This document shows, one piece after another, positions 34,466-43,496 of a stretch of DNA of 64,000 nt. Position 1 is the stretch's first letter, and every line of letters starts with the position of its first letter. Source of the DNA: Albidovulum sp. Its GTDB lineage: Bacteria; Pseudomonadota; Alphaproteobacteria; Rhodobacterales; Rhodobacteraceae. The notes beneath the pieces were generated by a model. The model had not been told where the DNA came from. It made no database searches and saw only the letters and a list, made by a program, of their open reading frames with translations. A program made the translations under genes and the position numbers. The stretch covers positions 1 through 64,000 of the forward strand of contig JAUQYA010000019.1 of assembly GCA_030837785.1 (NCBI GenBank). Direction: 5' to 3'.

Positions 34466-35395
34466 ATGCGGATGCGCCCCGGTTCGGGCCCCTCGAACGC
34501 GATCACCCGCCGCGGGTTCCTCAAGGGCCTTCTGGCGACCGCGTTGGCCGCGATCGTGTTTTCCCTCTACGGCTTCTTCATCGAACCGGCGCTCAGGCTA
34601 CGCGTCCGGCGCTGGCGGATCCGCCCGCCGCGCTGGACCGGCGGGCCGCTGAAGATCGCGCTTGTCGCCGACCTGCACATGGGCGAGCCCTACATGAGCC
34701 TCGCGCGGCTCAGGCGGATCGTGGCGCGGACCAACGCGCTTGGCGCCGACATCGTCCTGATCCTCGGGGATCTGGAGGCCGGCCACCGCTTCGTCACCAG
34801 GAAGGTGACGATGGAGGACACCGCGTCCGAGCTTGCGAAGCTCGGCGCGCCCTTGGGGGTCTGGGCGATCCTCGGCAACCACGACTGGTGGCACGACCGG
34901 GCCGCGCAGGCCCGCGGCGGCGGGCCGAACCGGATCGCGGGCCTTCTCAGGGCGGCGGGCGTGCCGGTCTTGCAGAACGACGCCGTGAGGCTCGGCGAGG
35001 GCACCGCCGCGGGGCCCTTCTGGCTGGCCGGTCTTGACGACCAGCTGGCGATCGGCGTCGGCGACATGGTGTTCCGCGGGCTCGACGACCTGCCGGGGAC
35101 GCTCGGGAAGCTGACCGACGATGCGCCCGCCATCCTGCTTGCGCACGAGCCCGACATCTTTCCGAAGGTGCCCGACCGCATCGCGCTGACGTTCTCGGGG
35201 CACACCCACGGCGGGCAGGTGCGGCTTTTCGGCTGGTCGCCCTGGGTGCCCTCGGCCTATGGCAACCGTTTCGCCTACGGCCATGTGCGCGAGGGCGACC
35301 GCGACCTGATCGTCTCGGGCGGGATCGGCTGCTCGATCGTGCCGGTCCGGCTCGGCATGGTGCCCGAGATCACCCTGGTGGAAATCGCGGCCTGA
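34466..35395 (+). CDS. Metallophosphoesterase, Tat-signal (YaeI-like)
   Basis: A 309-residue calcineurin-like phosphoesterase. The N-terminus carries TRRGFLKGLLATALAAIVF, a twin-arginine signal or anchor. The metal motifs follow in order: DLHMG, GDLEAG, GNHDWW, and GHTHGGQVRLFG with paired histidines. Relatives such as YaeI and UDP-2,3-diacylglucosamine pyrophosphohydrolase-like enzymes act at the membrane on phosphodiesters or lipid intermediates. It is convergent with the LOG-family gene, with 6 nt between the stops. The substrate is unknown. Confidence 0.82.
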   Translation: MRMRPGSGPSNAITRRGFLKGLLATALAAIVFSLYGFFIEPALRLRVRRWRIRPPRWTGGPLKIALVADLHMGEPYMSLARLRRIVARTNALGADIVLILGDLEAGHRFVTRKVTMEDTASELAKLGAPLGVWAILGNHDWWHDRAAQARGGGPNRIAGLLRAAGVPVLQNDAVRLGEGTAAGPFWLAGLDDQLAIGVGDMVFRGLDDLPGTLGKLTDDAPAILLAHEPDIFPKVPDRIALTFSGHTHGGQVRLFGWSPWVPSAYGNRFAYGHVREGDRDLIVSGGIGCSIVPVRLGMVPEITLVEIAA

Positions 35396-35401
35396 GGCGG
35401 A

Positions 35402-35962
35402 TCACGCCGCGAAGGCGCGGGCCAGCAGCGCCTCGGCCTCAGCCGCGTCGGCGGCGAGGGTGACGAAGCCCCGCAGGCTCGGTTCAGCGAACCCCTCCGC
35501 GACGATCCGGTCGATCATCGCCACCACCGGGTCCCAGTAGCCTTCGGTGTTGAGGATGAGGATCGGCTTGGCGTGCATCCCGAGCTGCGCCCAGGTCAGC
35601 ACCTCGAAGAACTCGTCGAGCGAGCCGCCGCCGCCCGGCAGCACGAGGATCGCGTCGGCGTTCATGAACATGACCTTCTTGCGCTCGTGCATCGTCTCGG
35701 TGATGACGAAGGTCGAGAGGTCGCGCCGCCCCGCCTCGCGCAGGACGAGGTTCTGCGGGATCACGCCGAAGGTCTCGGCGCCGGCCTCCATCGCGGCGCG
35801 CGCGGTCTCGCCCATCAGCCCGACGTCGCCGGCGCCGTAGACCAGCCGCCAGCGGTTGCGCGCCAGCATCCGCCCGGTCTCGCGCGCGGCCTCGGCATAG
35901 GCGGGGCGGTTCCCGGACCGCGACCCGCAGTAGACGCAGACGGATTTCCGGTGCCAGGGCAT
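35402..35962 (-). CDS. LOG family protein (nucleoside monophosphate phosphoribohydrolase)
   Basis: A 186-residue Rossmann-type protein of the LOG group. It has YCGSRSGNRPAYAEAA, YGAGDVGLMG, and the active-site loop LPGGGGSLDEFFEVLTW, where the usual PGGxGTxxE carries serine instead of threonine. LOG enzymes remove ribose-5-phosphate from cytokinin nucleotides or AMP-like nucleotides. In bacteria the physiological role is often unclear. It is divergent from the LysM gene. Confidence 0.85.
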   Translation of the reverse strand: MPWHRKSVCVYCGSRSGNRPAYAEAARETGRMLARNRWRLVYGAGDVGLMGETARAAMEAGAETFGVIPQNLVLREAGRRDLSTFVITETMHERKKVMFMNADAILVLPGGGGSLDEFFEVLTWAQLGMHAKPILILNTEGYWDPVVAMIDRIVAEGFAEPSLRGFVTLAADAAEAEALLARAFAA

Positions 35963-36054
35963 GGGGCTCGCTCCAACGGTTCCTTTGACCGGTGATACCG
36001 GCGTTGCTATCGTCGCTCAAGCGCGCCCGGCAAGCGGCGCGGAGGGGGAACTTC

Positions 36055-37419
36055 ATGACGGACAAAAAGGTTGCGGGCAGATCCGGCCGGCCGGTGCTGA
36101 TCTCGGCGCTCGCCGCGGCGGCGGCGGCATCGGTGGCGCTGGCGGTGTGGCATTTCGGGAGCCGCAGGCCCGAGCCCGGGCCCCGGCCGGCGGCGACGGC
36201 CCCCGCAGCCGAGACTCCCGCAGCCGAGACTCCCGCACCCGAGACCCCCGCACCCGAGGCAGCCGCACCCGAGGCAGCCGCACCCGAGGCGGCCGCACCC
36301 GAGGCCGCGACCCCCGCTCTGGCACCGGCCGCGCCTGCGGCGCCGGCCGCGCCCGAGGCGGTGGCACCCGTCCGGCCGAGCTTCGACACGGTGCGGGTGG
36401 ATGCCGACGGCGCCACGCTTGTCGCCGGGCGGGCGGGGGAGGGCGCCGAGGTCACGATTCTTGTCGATGATGCCGAGGCGGCGGCGGCCGAGGCCGATGC
36501 TGCCGGGGCCTTCGCCGCGCTCTTCACCCTGCCGCCCAGCGACCGGCCGCGGGTGATGCGGCTTCGATCGGTGCTGCCGGACGGCACGCGCCAGACCTCC
36601 GAGGCCGAGGTGATCGTCGCTCCCTTCGCGCTGCCGGCGACGGCCGCCGTGGCCGAACCCGAACCCGCCGCGGCTGCGCCGGTGGCGGGGCCGGATGTAC
36701 TGATCGTCGATGCCGGGGGGGTGCGGAAGGAGACGCCCGCGACCCCGGTCGACGGCATCATCATCGACACGATCGGCTATGGCGCCGAAGGAACCGTGGA
36801 GATCGCCGGGCGCGGCGCTGCCGGCGCCTTCGCGCGGCTCTACCTCGACAATGCCGAACGGGCGACGGTGGCGATCGCCGCAGAGGGCGGCTGGCAGGCG
36901 AGCCTCGCCGATGTCAGCCCGGGGGTCTACACGCTGCGCGTCGATCAGATCGACGGCGCGGGCAAGGTGACCTCACGCTTCGAGACGCCGTTCCAGCGCG
37001 AGGCGCCCGAGACCGTGACCGCGGCGCTGGGCGCGGCCGAGCCCGCTGCCGAGCCAGCGCCCGAGCCTGTGCCCGCCGCCGCAGCCCCGGCGGAACCGGC
37101 GGCAAGCGCCGGCCTGCCCGCGGTGCAGGCCCCGCCTGCGGCACCCGAAGCGCCGCAGGCGGTGACGACTGCGCCGGAGGCGCCCGAGCCCGCGGTGCCC
37201 TCGGGGCCCGCGTCCGGCACCCTGCCCGAAGCCGCGACGCCGGCGGCCAAGGCGGTGATCGTGACCGTCCAGCCGGGCTTCAGTCTCTGGCGGATCGCAC
37301 GGGAAAACTACGGCGAGGGCATCCTCTATGTGAAGGTCTTCGAGGCGAACAAGGACCAGATCCGCAACCCCGACCTGATCTACCCGGGCCAGATATTCAC
37401 GGTTCCGGCCGGGGAGTGA
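36055..37419 (+). CDS. LysM-domain envelope protein with Ala/Pro-rich linkers
   Basis: A 454-residue protein. A membrane helix near residues 15-30 (VLISALAAAAAASVALAVW) is followed by long Ala/Pro/Glu repeats (PETPAPEAAAPEA and variants). Two Ig-like or carboxypeptidase-regulatory-like segments follow (DGATLVAGRAGEGAEVTILVD, then GTVEIAGRGAAGAFARLYLD). A second Ala/Pro linker comes next, and a C-terminal LysM domain (VQPGFSLWRIARENYGEG to YPGQIFTVP). It probably anchors in the inner membrane and binds peptidoglycan. The ATG at 36055 with GGAGGGGG upstream is preferred to an earlier in-frame ATG at 35992. The C-terminus overlaps the convergent arsR end by 23 nt. Confidence 0.8.
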   Translation: MTDKKVAGRSGRPVLISALAAAAAASVALAVWHFGSRRPEPGPRPAATAPAAETPAAETPAPETPAPEAAAPEAAAPEAAAPEAATPALAPAAPAAPAAPEAVAPVRPSFDTVRVDADGATLVAGRAGEGAEVTILVDDAEAAAAEADAAGAFAALFTLPPSDRPRVMRLRSVLPDGTRQTSEAEVIVAPFALPATAAVAEPEPAAAAPVAGPDVLIVDAGGVRKETPATPVDGIIIDTIGYGAEGTVEIAGRGAAGAFARLYLDNAERATVAIAAEGGWQASLADVSPGVYTLRVDQIDGAGKVTSRFETPFQREAPETVTAALGAAEPAAEPAPEPVPAAAAPAEPAASAGLPAVQAPPAAPEAPQAVTTAPEAPEPAVPSGPASGTLPEAATPAAKAVIVTVQPGFSLWRIARENYGEGILYVKVFEANKDQIRNPDLIYPGQIFTVPAGE

Positions 37420-37738
37420 CCTTCGCCGCCGTGCAGCAGGCCGAGACCTCCGGGTGCGCCGCGCAGCAGTCGTTGAGAAGATAGCTGATGACCCCGCCGA
37501 GGCCGCCGGCGCTCGCGGCGTAGAAGATGTTGCGCGCCGCCCGCCGCGCGGTGACGAGCCCCGCCTGTTCCAGCGCCGCGAGATGGAACGACAGCCGCGA
37601 GGCAGAGATGCCGAGACGGCCGGCGATGTCGCTTGCCGCAAGCCCCTCCGGCCCCGCGCCGACGAGGGTGCGGACAAGTTCCAGCCGGGTGGCATTGGCA
37701 AGCGCGGAAAGCGCGGCGAGGGCCTGGTCGTGGTGCAT
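37397..37738 (-). CDS. ArsR-family metalloregulator with C-terminal cysteine pairs
   Basis: A 113-residue winged-helix repressor. The recognition region is LGISASRLSFHLAALEQAGL near 42-61. The C-terminus carries C91-C92 and C101-C102 (NDCCAAH and SACCTA). This cysteine placement resembles the As(III)-binding end of AfArsR (Acidithiobacillus ferrooxidans) rather than the helix-4 CVC site of the plasmid ArsR. It is divergent from an Atm1-type ABC exporter and a dyad operator lies at its own start, so it probably represses both. No arsenate reductase or ArsB/Acr3 gene is next to it. Thiol-reactive metal(loid) sensing is inferred from the cysteines. Confidence 0.78.
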   Translation of the reverse strand: MHHDQALAALSALANATRLELVRTLVGAGPEGLAASDIAGRLGISASRLSFHLAALEQAGLVTARRAARNIFYAASAGGLGGVISYLLNDCCAAHPEVSACCTAAKVTPRPEP

Positions 37739-37740
37739 TG

Positions 37741-37764
37741 TTCAACTATTCATGAAATGTTGAA
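37741..37764. promoter_or_regulatory. Near-perfect 24-bp dyad, probable ArsR operator
   Basis: Outer arms TTCAAC (37741-37746) and GTTGAA (37759-37764) share their centre with an inner TTCATGAA (37749-37756); 20 of 24 positions are symmetric. It starts 2 bp in front of the arsR start codon and 67 bp upstream of the exporter gene. It is AT-rich against a GC-rich background. TTCA/TGAA half-sites are usual for ArsR-type operators. No ribosome site precedes arsR, so its mRNA may be almost leaderless and blocked by the bound repressor. Confidence 0.6.
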
Positions 37765-37831
37765 TTATCTCTCTTGATACAGGACGCGGTTCCTGCGATC
37801 AAGCGCCGCGACGCGGACGGGAGGGATGGTC

Positions 37832-39748
37832 ATGGCGGGGGCTTCGCAACCTCTCGACGGCTGGCGGCGCAGCGCGCGCACGCTCCGGCGCGTGGCGCCC
37901 TATCTCTGGCCCGAAGGCGAGGCCTGGGTGAAGCGGCGGGTGGCGCTGTCGCTTCTGGCGCTGATCGCGGCCAAGGTCGTCTCGGTGACCACGCCCTTCC
38001 TCTACAAGGCGGCGGTGGATTCGCTCGCGGGCGAGGCGCGGGCCGACACCTGGCTCATGGTGCTCGGCGCGGTGGCGCTGACGGTCGCCTACGGGGTGGC
38101 GCGCGTCGGCTCGATCGGGTTCAACGAGTTGCGCGACGTCATCTTCGTGCGCGTCGGCCAGCGGGCGCTTCGGCGTCTCGCGCTCGAGACCTTCACCCAT
38201 ATCCATCGCCTGTCGATGCGCTACCACATCACCCGCAAGACCGGCGGCCTGAGCCGCATCATCGAGCGGGGGGTGAAGGGCGTCGAGTTCCTGTTGCGCT
38301 TCATGCTGCTGTCGGTGGGGCCGCTGATCCTCGAACTGACGATGGTGACGGTGATCTTCGCGCTGGCCTTCGACTGGCGCTATGCCGCCGTCGTGATGGT
38401 GACGATCGCGCTCTACATGGCGTTCACCTTCAGGGTCACCGAGATGCGGGTGAAGATCCGCCGCCAGATGAACGAGCAGGACACCGACGCCAACCAGAAG
38501 GCGGTCGATTCGCTCCTCAACTTCGAGACGGTGAAGTATTTCGGCGCCGAGGCGCGCGAGGCCGCCCGCTACGACGCGGCGATGGCGGGCTACGAGGTGG
38601 CGGCGGTCCGGACCGGGCAGTCGCTGTCGGCGCTGAACTTCGGCCAGGCCCTCCTGATCAACGCCGGCCTCATCGTGGTGATGGTGATGGCCGCCAAGGG
38701 GGTGCAGTCGGGCGCGCTGACGGTGGGCGATTTCGTCATGGTCAACGCCTACATGATCCAGATCACCATGCCCCTGAACTTCCTCGGCACGGTCTACCGC
38801 GAGATTCGCCAGGCGCTCGTCGACATGGGCGACATGTTCGACCTTCTCGACCAGCCGGCCGAAATCACCGACCGTCCCGGCGCGCCGGATCTGGTGGTCA
38901 GGGGCGGCGAGGTGGAACTGGAGGACGTGCATTTCGGCTACGAGCAGGCCCGCCCGATCCTCAAGGGCGTGAGCCTGAAGGTCGGCGCGGGCGAGACGGT
39001 GGCGATCGTCGGCCCCTCGGGCTCGGGCAAGTCCACCATCGGGCGGCTTCTCTTCCGCTTCTACGACGTGACCGGCGGCGCGCTCAGGATCGACGGGCAG
39101 GACGTGCGCGACATCAGCCAGGATTCGCTCCACGCGCAGATCGGCGTCGTGCCGCAGGATACCGTGCTCTTCAACGACACGATCCACTACAACATTGCCT
39201 ACGGCCGGCCCGAGGCATCGCGCCAGGACCTGATGGCGGCGGCGAAGGCCGCGAAGATCCACGATTTCATCCTGTCGCTGCCCGAAGGGTATGAAACCCG
39301 CGTGGGCGAGCGCGGGCTGAAGCTCTCGGGCGGCGAGAAGCAGCGGGTGGGGATCGCCCGGACGCTTCTGAAGAACCCGCCGATCCTGCTGCTGGACGAG
39401 GCGACCTCGGCGCTCGACACCCAGACCGAGCACGACATCCAGGAAAGCCTGAAGGCGATGAGCGAGGGGCGCACCGTCATCACCATCGCGCACCGGCTTT
39501 CCACCATCGCCGAGGCCGACCGGATCGTCGTGCTGGAACAGGGCCGCATCGTCGAGGAGGGACGGCACGAGGAGTTGCTCGCCCGTGGCGGGCGCTATGC
39601 CGCGATGTGGGCGCGCCAGTCCTCGGGCGAGGAGGACGACGGCGGCGAGCGCATTCCGCGGCCGAAGATGCCCGCGGACGGACCGGAGGCGGTGACGGAC
39701 ATGGCGCCGGGTGGCCGCTGGCGGCAGGTCCTGCCGAACGGATCGTGA
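37832..39748 (+). CDS. Atm1/ABCB7-type ABC exporter
   Basis: A 638-residue half-transporter: six membrane helices (about 30-320), then an ATPase domain with GPSGSGKST, LSGGEKQRVGIARTLLKNPPILLLDEATSALD and an IAHRLSTI switch histidine. RYHITRKTGGLSRIIERG and NFETVKYFGAEAREAARYD are hallmarks of the Atm1 group, whose bacterial member NaAtm1 exports glutathione conjugates of heavy metals. ATG 37832 has GGGAGGG six bases upstream; an ATG at 37826 lies too close to it. The divergent arsR with cysteine pairs supports a metal(loid)-detoxification role rather than Fe-S export. Confidence 0.88.
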   Translation: MAGASQPLDGWRRSARTLRRVAPYLWPEGEAWVKRRVALSLLALIAAKVVSVTTPFLYKAAVDSLAGEARADTWLMVLGAVALTVAYGVARVGSIGFNELRDVIFVRVGQRALRRLALETFTHIHRLSMRYHITRKTGGLSRIIERGVKGVEFLLRFMLLSVGPLILELTMVTVIFALAFDWRYAAVVMVTIALYMAFTFRVTEMRVKIRRQMNEQDTDANQKAVDSLLNFETVKYFGAEAREAARYDAAMAGYEVAAVRTGQSLSALNFGQALLINAGLIVVMVMAAKGVQSGALTVGDFVMVNAYMIQITMPLNFLGTVYREIRQALVDMGDMFDLLDQPAEITDRPGAPDLVVRGGEVELEDVHFGYEQARPILKGVSLKVGAGETVAIVGPSGSGKSTIGRLLFRFYDVTGGALRIDGQDVRDISQDSLHAQIGVVPQDTVLFNDTIHYNIAYGRPEASRQDLMAAAKAAKIHDFILSLPEGYETRVGERGLKLSGGEKQRVGIARTLLKNPPILLLDEATSALDTQTEHDIQESLKAMSEGRTVITIAHRLSTIAEADRIVVLEQGRIVEEGRHEELLARGGRYAAMWARQSSGEEDDGGERIPRPKMPADGPEAVTDMAPGGRWRQVLPNGS

Positions 39749-39843
39749 CAGCCCCGCCGCACTTGGCAAGCCCGAGGCTTCCCGTGTAAGACGGGGCCGG
39801 AATACGGGACGCCCGCGAAGGCCCCGTCGGGTGGGAGAACCGC

Positions 39844-40512
39844 GTGAGCGAGACCGACAGTTTCATCGACGAAGTCACCGAGGAAGTGCGCCGCGACAAG
39901 CTGTTCGCGGTCTTCCGCAAGTATGGCTGGATCGGTATCGCGGCGGCGATCCTCATCGTCGGCGGCGCGGCCTATGTCGAATGGCAGAAGATCCGGACCC
40001 GCACCGCCGCCGAAGCCTTCGGCGACGCCGTGACGGCCGCGCTCGACAGCGACGATCCGGCGGCGCGGGTGGCCGCACTCGATGCCGTGGCTGCGGCGGG
40101 GCCGGGCGATGCGGCGATCCGCGCCGCGCTGACGCAGTTCCTGGCCGCCGACGAGGCGCTCAGGGGCGGGGACCGGGCGGGCGCGCTGGCCCGGCTCGAG
40201 ACGCTCGCGGCCGAACCGGCGCTGCCCGGCGACTACCGCCAGCTGGCGCGGCTGAAGGCGGTGATCCTGGCCGGGCCGTCGATGGTGGCGGCGGATCGCG
40301 ACGCCGCGCTCGCCGAACTTGCCCAGCCCGGCGCGCCCTTCCGCGCCCTGGCGATGGAACAGCAGGCCATCGCGCTGATGGCCGATGGCAAGACCGACGA
40401 GGCGATCGCGCTCGCCCGCCAGGTGCTTCAGGAGCCGGACGCGACCCCGGGCTTGCAACGGCGGGTGACGCAGTTGATTGTGGCGCTGGGCGGTGATCCG
40501 GACGCCGGCTGA
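39844..40512 (+). CDS. YfgM-like tetratricopeptide membrane protein
   Basis: A 222-residue protein with an N-terminal cytoplasmic segment (FIDEVTEEVRRDKLFAVFRKYG), one membrane helix (IGIAAAILIVGGAAYVEW, about 31-48) and a periplasmic alpha-helical region with TPR-like repeats. It starts with GTG and is followed by bamB and der, the same order as yfgM-bamB-der in enterobacteria. YfgM works with PpiD at the SecYEG translocon. Similarity to E. coli YfgM itself is low, so the name is positional plus architectural. Confidence 0.7.
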   Translation: MSETDSFIDEVTEEVRRDKLFAVFRKYGWIGIAAAILIVGGAAYVEWQKIRTRTAAEAFGDAVTAALDSDDPAARVAALDAVAAAGPGDAAIRAALTQFLAADEALRGGDRAGALARLETLAAEPALPGDYRQLARLKAVILAGPSMVAADRDAALAELAQPGAPFRALAMEQQAIALMADGKTDEAIALARQVLQEPDATPGLQRRVTQLIVALGGDPDAG

Positions 40513-40563
40513 CCGCCCGACCGGGGCCGGGAGCCGCGACGTGACGAGGAAAGGGGCAGGCAG

Positions 40564-41892
40564 GTGAGACTTTCGCAGGGATTCGGGGCGCTCGTGGCGC
40601 TTGCCATCGTTGCCGGCTGCACCGAGGGCGAACTCGTGCTGGAGGGCGTGCGGCAGGATCCGCGGACGGCGGTGATCGGGGCGGAGCCCGAACCGGGCGC
40701 GCTGGCGCCGAAGCCCGTCGTGGCCCAGCCGATCGCGCTGCCCGCCGCGCAAGGCAACGCCGAGTGGACGGCACGGGCCGGCAACGGCGCCCATCACATC
40801 GCGCACGCCGCCCTGCCGGGGCCGCTTTCGCCCCTGTGGTCGGCGCCGATCGGCGCGGGAGACGGGCGCAAGAACCGCATCACCGCCGATCCGGTCGTGG
40901 CCGGCGGCCGCGTCTTCACGCTCGACGCCGACACGGCGGTGACCGCGACCGGCACCAACGGCGCGACGCTCTGGCAGGTGGACCTCACGCCCGCCGCCGA
41001 CCGGGCGGGCGAGGCCTCGGGTGGCGGCATCGCCTTCGGCGAGGGGGGGGTCTTCGTCACCACCGGCTTTGGCGAGCTTGTGGCGCTCGACCCCGCCAGC
41101 GGCGCCGTCGCCTGGCGGCAGCGTTTCGATGCCTCGGTGGGCGGCGCGCCGGCGGTCTCCGACGGCCGCGTCTATGTCGTGGCGCGCGACGCCTCGGCCT
41201 GGGCGGTCAGAGCCTCGGACGGCAAGGTGGAATGGACGCTGCCCGGCACGCCGTCCCCGGCCGGCGTGATGGGGGTGGCCGCGCCCGCGGTCGATGCGCG
41301 CCAGGTGATCTTCCCCTTCTCCTCGGGCCAGATGCTCGCGGTGGCGAAGGATTCCGGCACCGGCCTCTGGGGCGCCCATGTCGCGGGCGAACGCCGCGGC
41401 CGTGCCTATGCCGCCTATTCGGACCTTACCGGCGATCCGGTGATCGCCGATGGCGTGGTCTACGCCGGCACCTCGGCCGGGCGGCTTTCGGCGGTGAATG
41501 CCGACACCGGCCTGACCGTCTGGTCGGCGCGCGACGGCGCGCTGAGCCCGGTGGCGGTGGCGGGCGGATCGGTCTTCCTGGTCAACGACGAGGATCAGCT
41601 TGTCAGGCTGAGCGCCGCCACCGGCGAGGACATCTGGCGCGTCGACATGCCCTATTTCACAAAGGACAAGGACAAGCGCCGTCGCGCCATCGTCGCGCAT
41701 TATGGGCCTGTCCTCGCCGGCGGGCGGCTGATCCTCGCCTCGTCGGACGGGCTGATCCGCGCCTTCGATCCCGCCTCCGGCGCGCTCGTCGCCACGGTGG
41801 ACCTGCCGGGCGGCGCGGCCTCGGCCCCGGCGGTGGCGGGCGGCGTGCTCTACGTCGTCACCGCGGACGGCAAGCTTCGGGCTTTCCGCTGA
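40564..41892 (+). CDS. bamB: Outer membrane assembly lipoprotein BamB
   Basis: A 442-residue beta-propeller protein. A lipoprotein signal with lipobox VAGC lies at the N-terminus (cysteine at about residue 20). PQQ-like blades follow, with repeats such as GRVFTLDADTAVTATG, GELVALDPASGAVAWRQ and DQLVRLSAATGEDIW. BamB supports BamA in inserting outer-membrane proteins. The start is GTG. It lies between the yfgM-like gene and der, as in many proteobacteria. It is somewhat longer than E. coli BamB because of an extended N-terminal linker. Confidence 0.88.
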   Translation: MRLSQGFGALVALAIVAGCTEGELVLEGVRQDPRTAVIGAEPEPGALAPKPVVAQPIALPAAQGNAEWTARAGNGAHHIAHAALPGPLSPLWSAPIGAGDGRKNRITADPVVAGGRVFTLDADTAVTATGTNGATLWQVDLTPAADRAGEASGGGIAFGEGGVFVTTGFGELVALDPASGAVAWRQRFDASVGGAPAVSDGRVYVVARDASAWAVRASDGKVEWTLPGTPSPAGVMGVAAPAVDARQVIFPFSSGQMLAVAKDSGTGLWGAHVAGERRGRAYAAYSDLTGDPVIADGVVYAGTSAGRLSAVNADTGLTVWSARDGALSPVAVAGGSVFLVNDEDQLVRLSAATGEDIWRVDMPYFTKDKDKRRRAIVAHYGPVLAGGRLILASSDGLIRAFDPASGALVATVDLPGGAASAPAVAGGVLYVVTADGKLRAFR

Positions 41893-41953
41893 CGCGCGGG
41901 CGGTGTAGAAGCGCGGCTTCGAACCCGAAGGACCAGGCCGGAAGGACCAAGGG

Positions 41954-43414
41954 ATGAGCTTCACCCTCGCCATTGTCGGGCGGCCGAACGTCGGCAAGTC
42001 GACGCTGTTCAACCGGCTCGTCGGCAGGAAGCTCGCGCTGGTGGACGACCAGCCCGGCGTCACCCGCGACCTGCGCGAGGGCGAAGCGAAGCTGGGCGAC
42101 CTCCGGTTCATCGCCATCGACTCGGCCGGGCTCGAGGACGTGACCGACGACAGCCTCCAGGGCCGGATGCGGCGCCTGACCGAACGCGCGGTGGAACTGG
42201 CGGATGTCTGCCTCTTCGTCATCGACGCCCGGGCGGGCGTGACGGCGCAGGACCGCACCTTCGCCGACATCCTCAGGAAGAAGAACGCCCATGTGATCCT
42301 GGCCGCCAACAAGGCCGAGGGCAACGCCGGCGAGGCGGGCGTGCTCGACGCCTGGTCGCTGGGGCTCGGGGAGCCGGTGCGGCTCTCGGCCGAGCATGGC
42401 GAGGGCTTCGACGAACTTTATCACATCCTCCGCCCCATCGCCGAGGAGGTGGAGGCGAAGGCGGCCGTCCACGCGCCCGAGGTCGATGTCGAGGTGACCG
42501 ACGAGACGGCAGAGGAGGGCGCGCGCAAACCCACGAAGGAAAAGCCCCTCCAGATCGCCGTCATCGGCCGGCCCAACGCCGGCAAGTCGACGCTGATCAA
42601 CCGCATCGTCGGCGAGGAGCGGCTGCTGACCGGGCCCGAGGCCGGGATCACCCGCGACGCGATCTCGGTCGCCGCCGACTACCTCGGCACGCCGGTGCGC
42701 ATCTTCGATACCGCCGGCATGAGGAAACGCGCGAAAGCCACGGACAAGCTTGAGAAACTGTCGGTTGCCGACGCGCTCCGCGCGGTCCGTTTCGCCGAGG
42801 TCGTCGTGGTGCTCCTCGACGCCGGCATCCCCTTCGAGCAGCAGGACCTCAGGATCGCCGATTTCGCCGAGACCGAGGGCCGGGCGGTCGTCGTCGCGGT
42901 GAACAAATGGGATCTCGAAGCGGACAAGACCGAGAAGCTGAAGGAACTGCGCGAGGCCTTCGAGCGGCTTCTGCCGCAGCTGAAGGGCGCGCCGCTGGTG
43001 ACCGTCTCGGCGAAGACGGGCCGCGGGCTTGACCGGCTCCATGCCGCGATCCTCAGGGTCTATGAGGTCTGGAACCGCCGCATCACCACCGCCAGGCTCA
43101 ACCAGTGGCTCGGCGCGATGACCGAGGCGCATCCGCCGCCGGCGCCGGGCGGGCGCCGGATCAAGCTCAGGTACATGACCCAGGTGAAGACAAGGCCGCC
43201 AGCCTTCGTCGTCATGTGCAGCCACGCCGACAAGCTGCCGGACAGCTATTCGCGCTATCTCGTCAATGGCTTGCGCGATGATTTCGAGATGCCCGGCACG
43301 CCGGTGCGGCTGACCTTCCGCGACCAGGGCGACAAGAACCCGTTCAAGGACCGCAAGAAGTCCACGCCCTCGCGGCTCAGGAAACACACCGGAAGGGCGG
43401 TGAGGAAGGCCTGA
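41954..43414 (+). CDS. der: GTPase Der (EngA)
   Basis: A 486-residue double GTPase. The first G domain has GRPNVGKST at residues 8-16, the second GRPNAGKST in the middle, each with its own DTAG-like and NKxx motifs (DSAGLED, DTAGMRK, NKWDLE). The C-terminal KH-like domain ends with GDKNPFKDRKK. Der is needed for 50S ribosome assembly. It is last in the yfgM-bamB-der unit, and a dispersed element follows its stop. Confidence 0.95.
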   Translation: MSFTLAIVGRPNVGKSTLFNRLVGRKLALVDDQPGVTRDLREGEAKLGDLRFIAIDSAGLEDVTDDSLQGRMRRLTERAVELADVCLFVIDARAGVTAQDRTFADILRKKNAHVILAANKAEGNAGEAGVLDAWSLGLGEPVRLSAEHGEGFDELYHILRPIAEEVEAKAAVHAPEVDVEVTDETAEEGARKPTKEKPLQIAVIGRPNAGKSTLINRIVGEERLLTGPEAGITRDAISVAADYLGTPVRIFDTAGMRKRAKATDKLEKLSVADALRAVRFAEVVVVLLDAGIPFEQQDLRIADFAETEGRAVVVAVNKWDLEADKTEKLKELREAFERLLPQLKGAPLVTVSAKTGRGLDRLHAAILRVYEVWNRRITTARLNQWLGAMTEAHPPPAPGGRRIKLRYMTQVKTRPPAFVVMCSHADKLPDSYSRYLVNGLRDDFEMPGTPVRLTFRDQGDKNPFKDRKKSTPSRLRKHTGRAVRKA

Positions 43415-43415
43415 G

Positions 43416-43464
43416 CCTCTTCGTTGTCCAAATATCCTCGGGGGCGCGGGGGTGAAACCCCCGC
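43416..43464 (+). repeat. Dispersed post-stop intergenic element with hairpin, copy 5
   Basis: It starts one base after the der stop: CCTCTTCGTTGTCCAAATAT then CCTCGGGGG. It ends in a perfect 7-bp hairpin, GCGGGGG (43446-43452) with CCCCCGC (43458-43464) and loop TGAAA. It occupies most of the short gap between convergent der and serS. Confidence 0.7.
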
Positions 43465-43496
43465 CGGGGCGTGAACCGCCTGCGCCCCGCCAGCCG

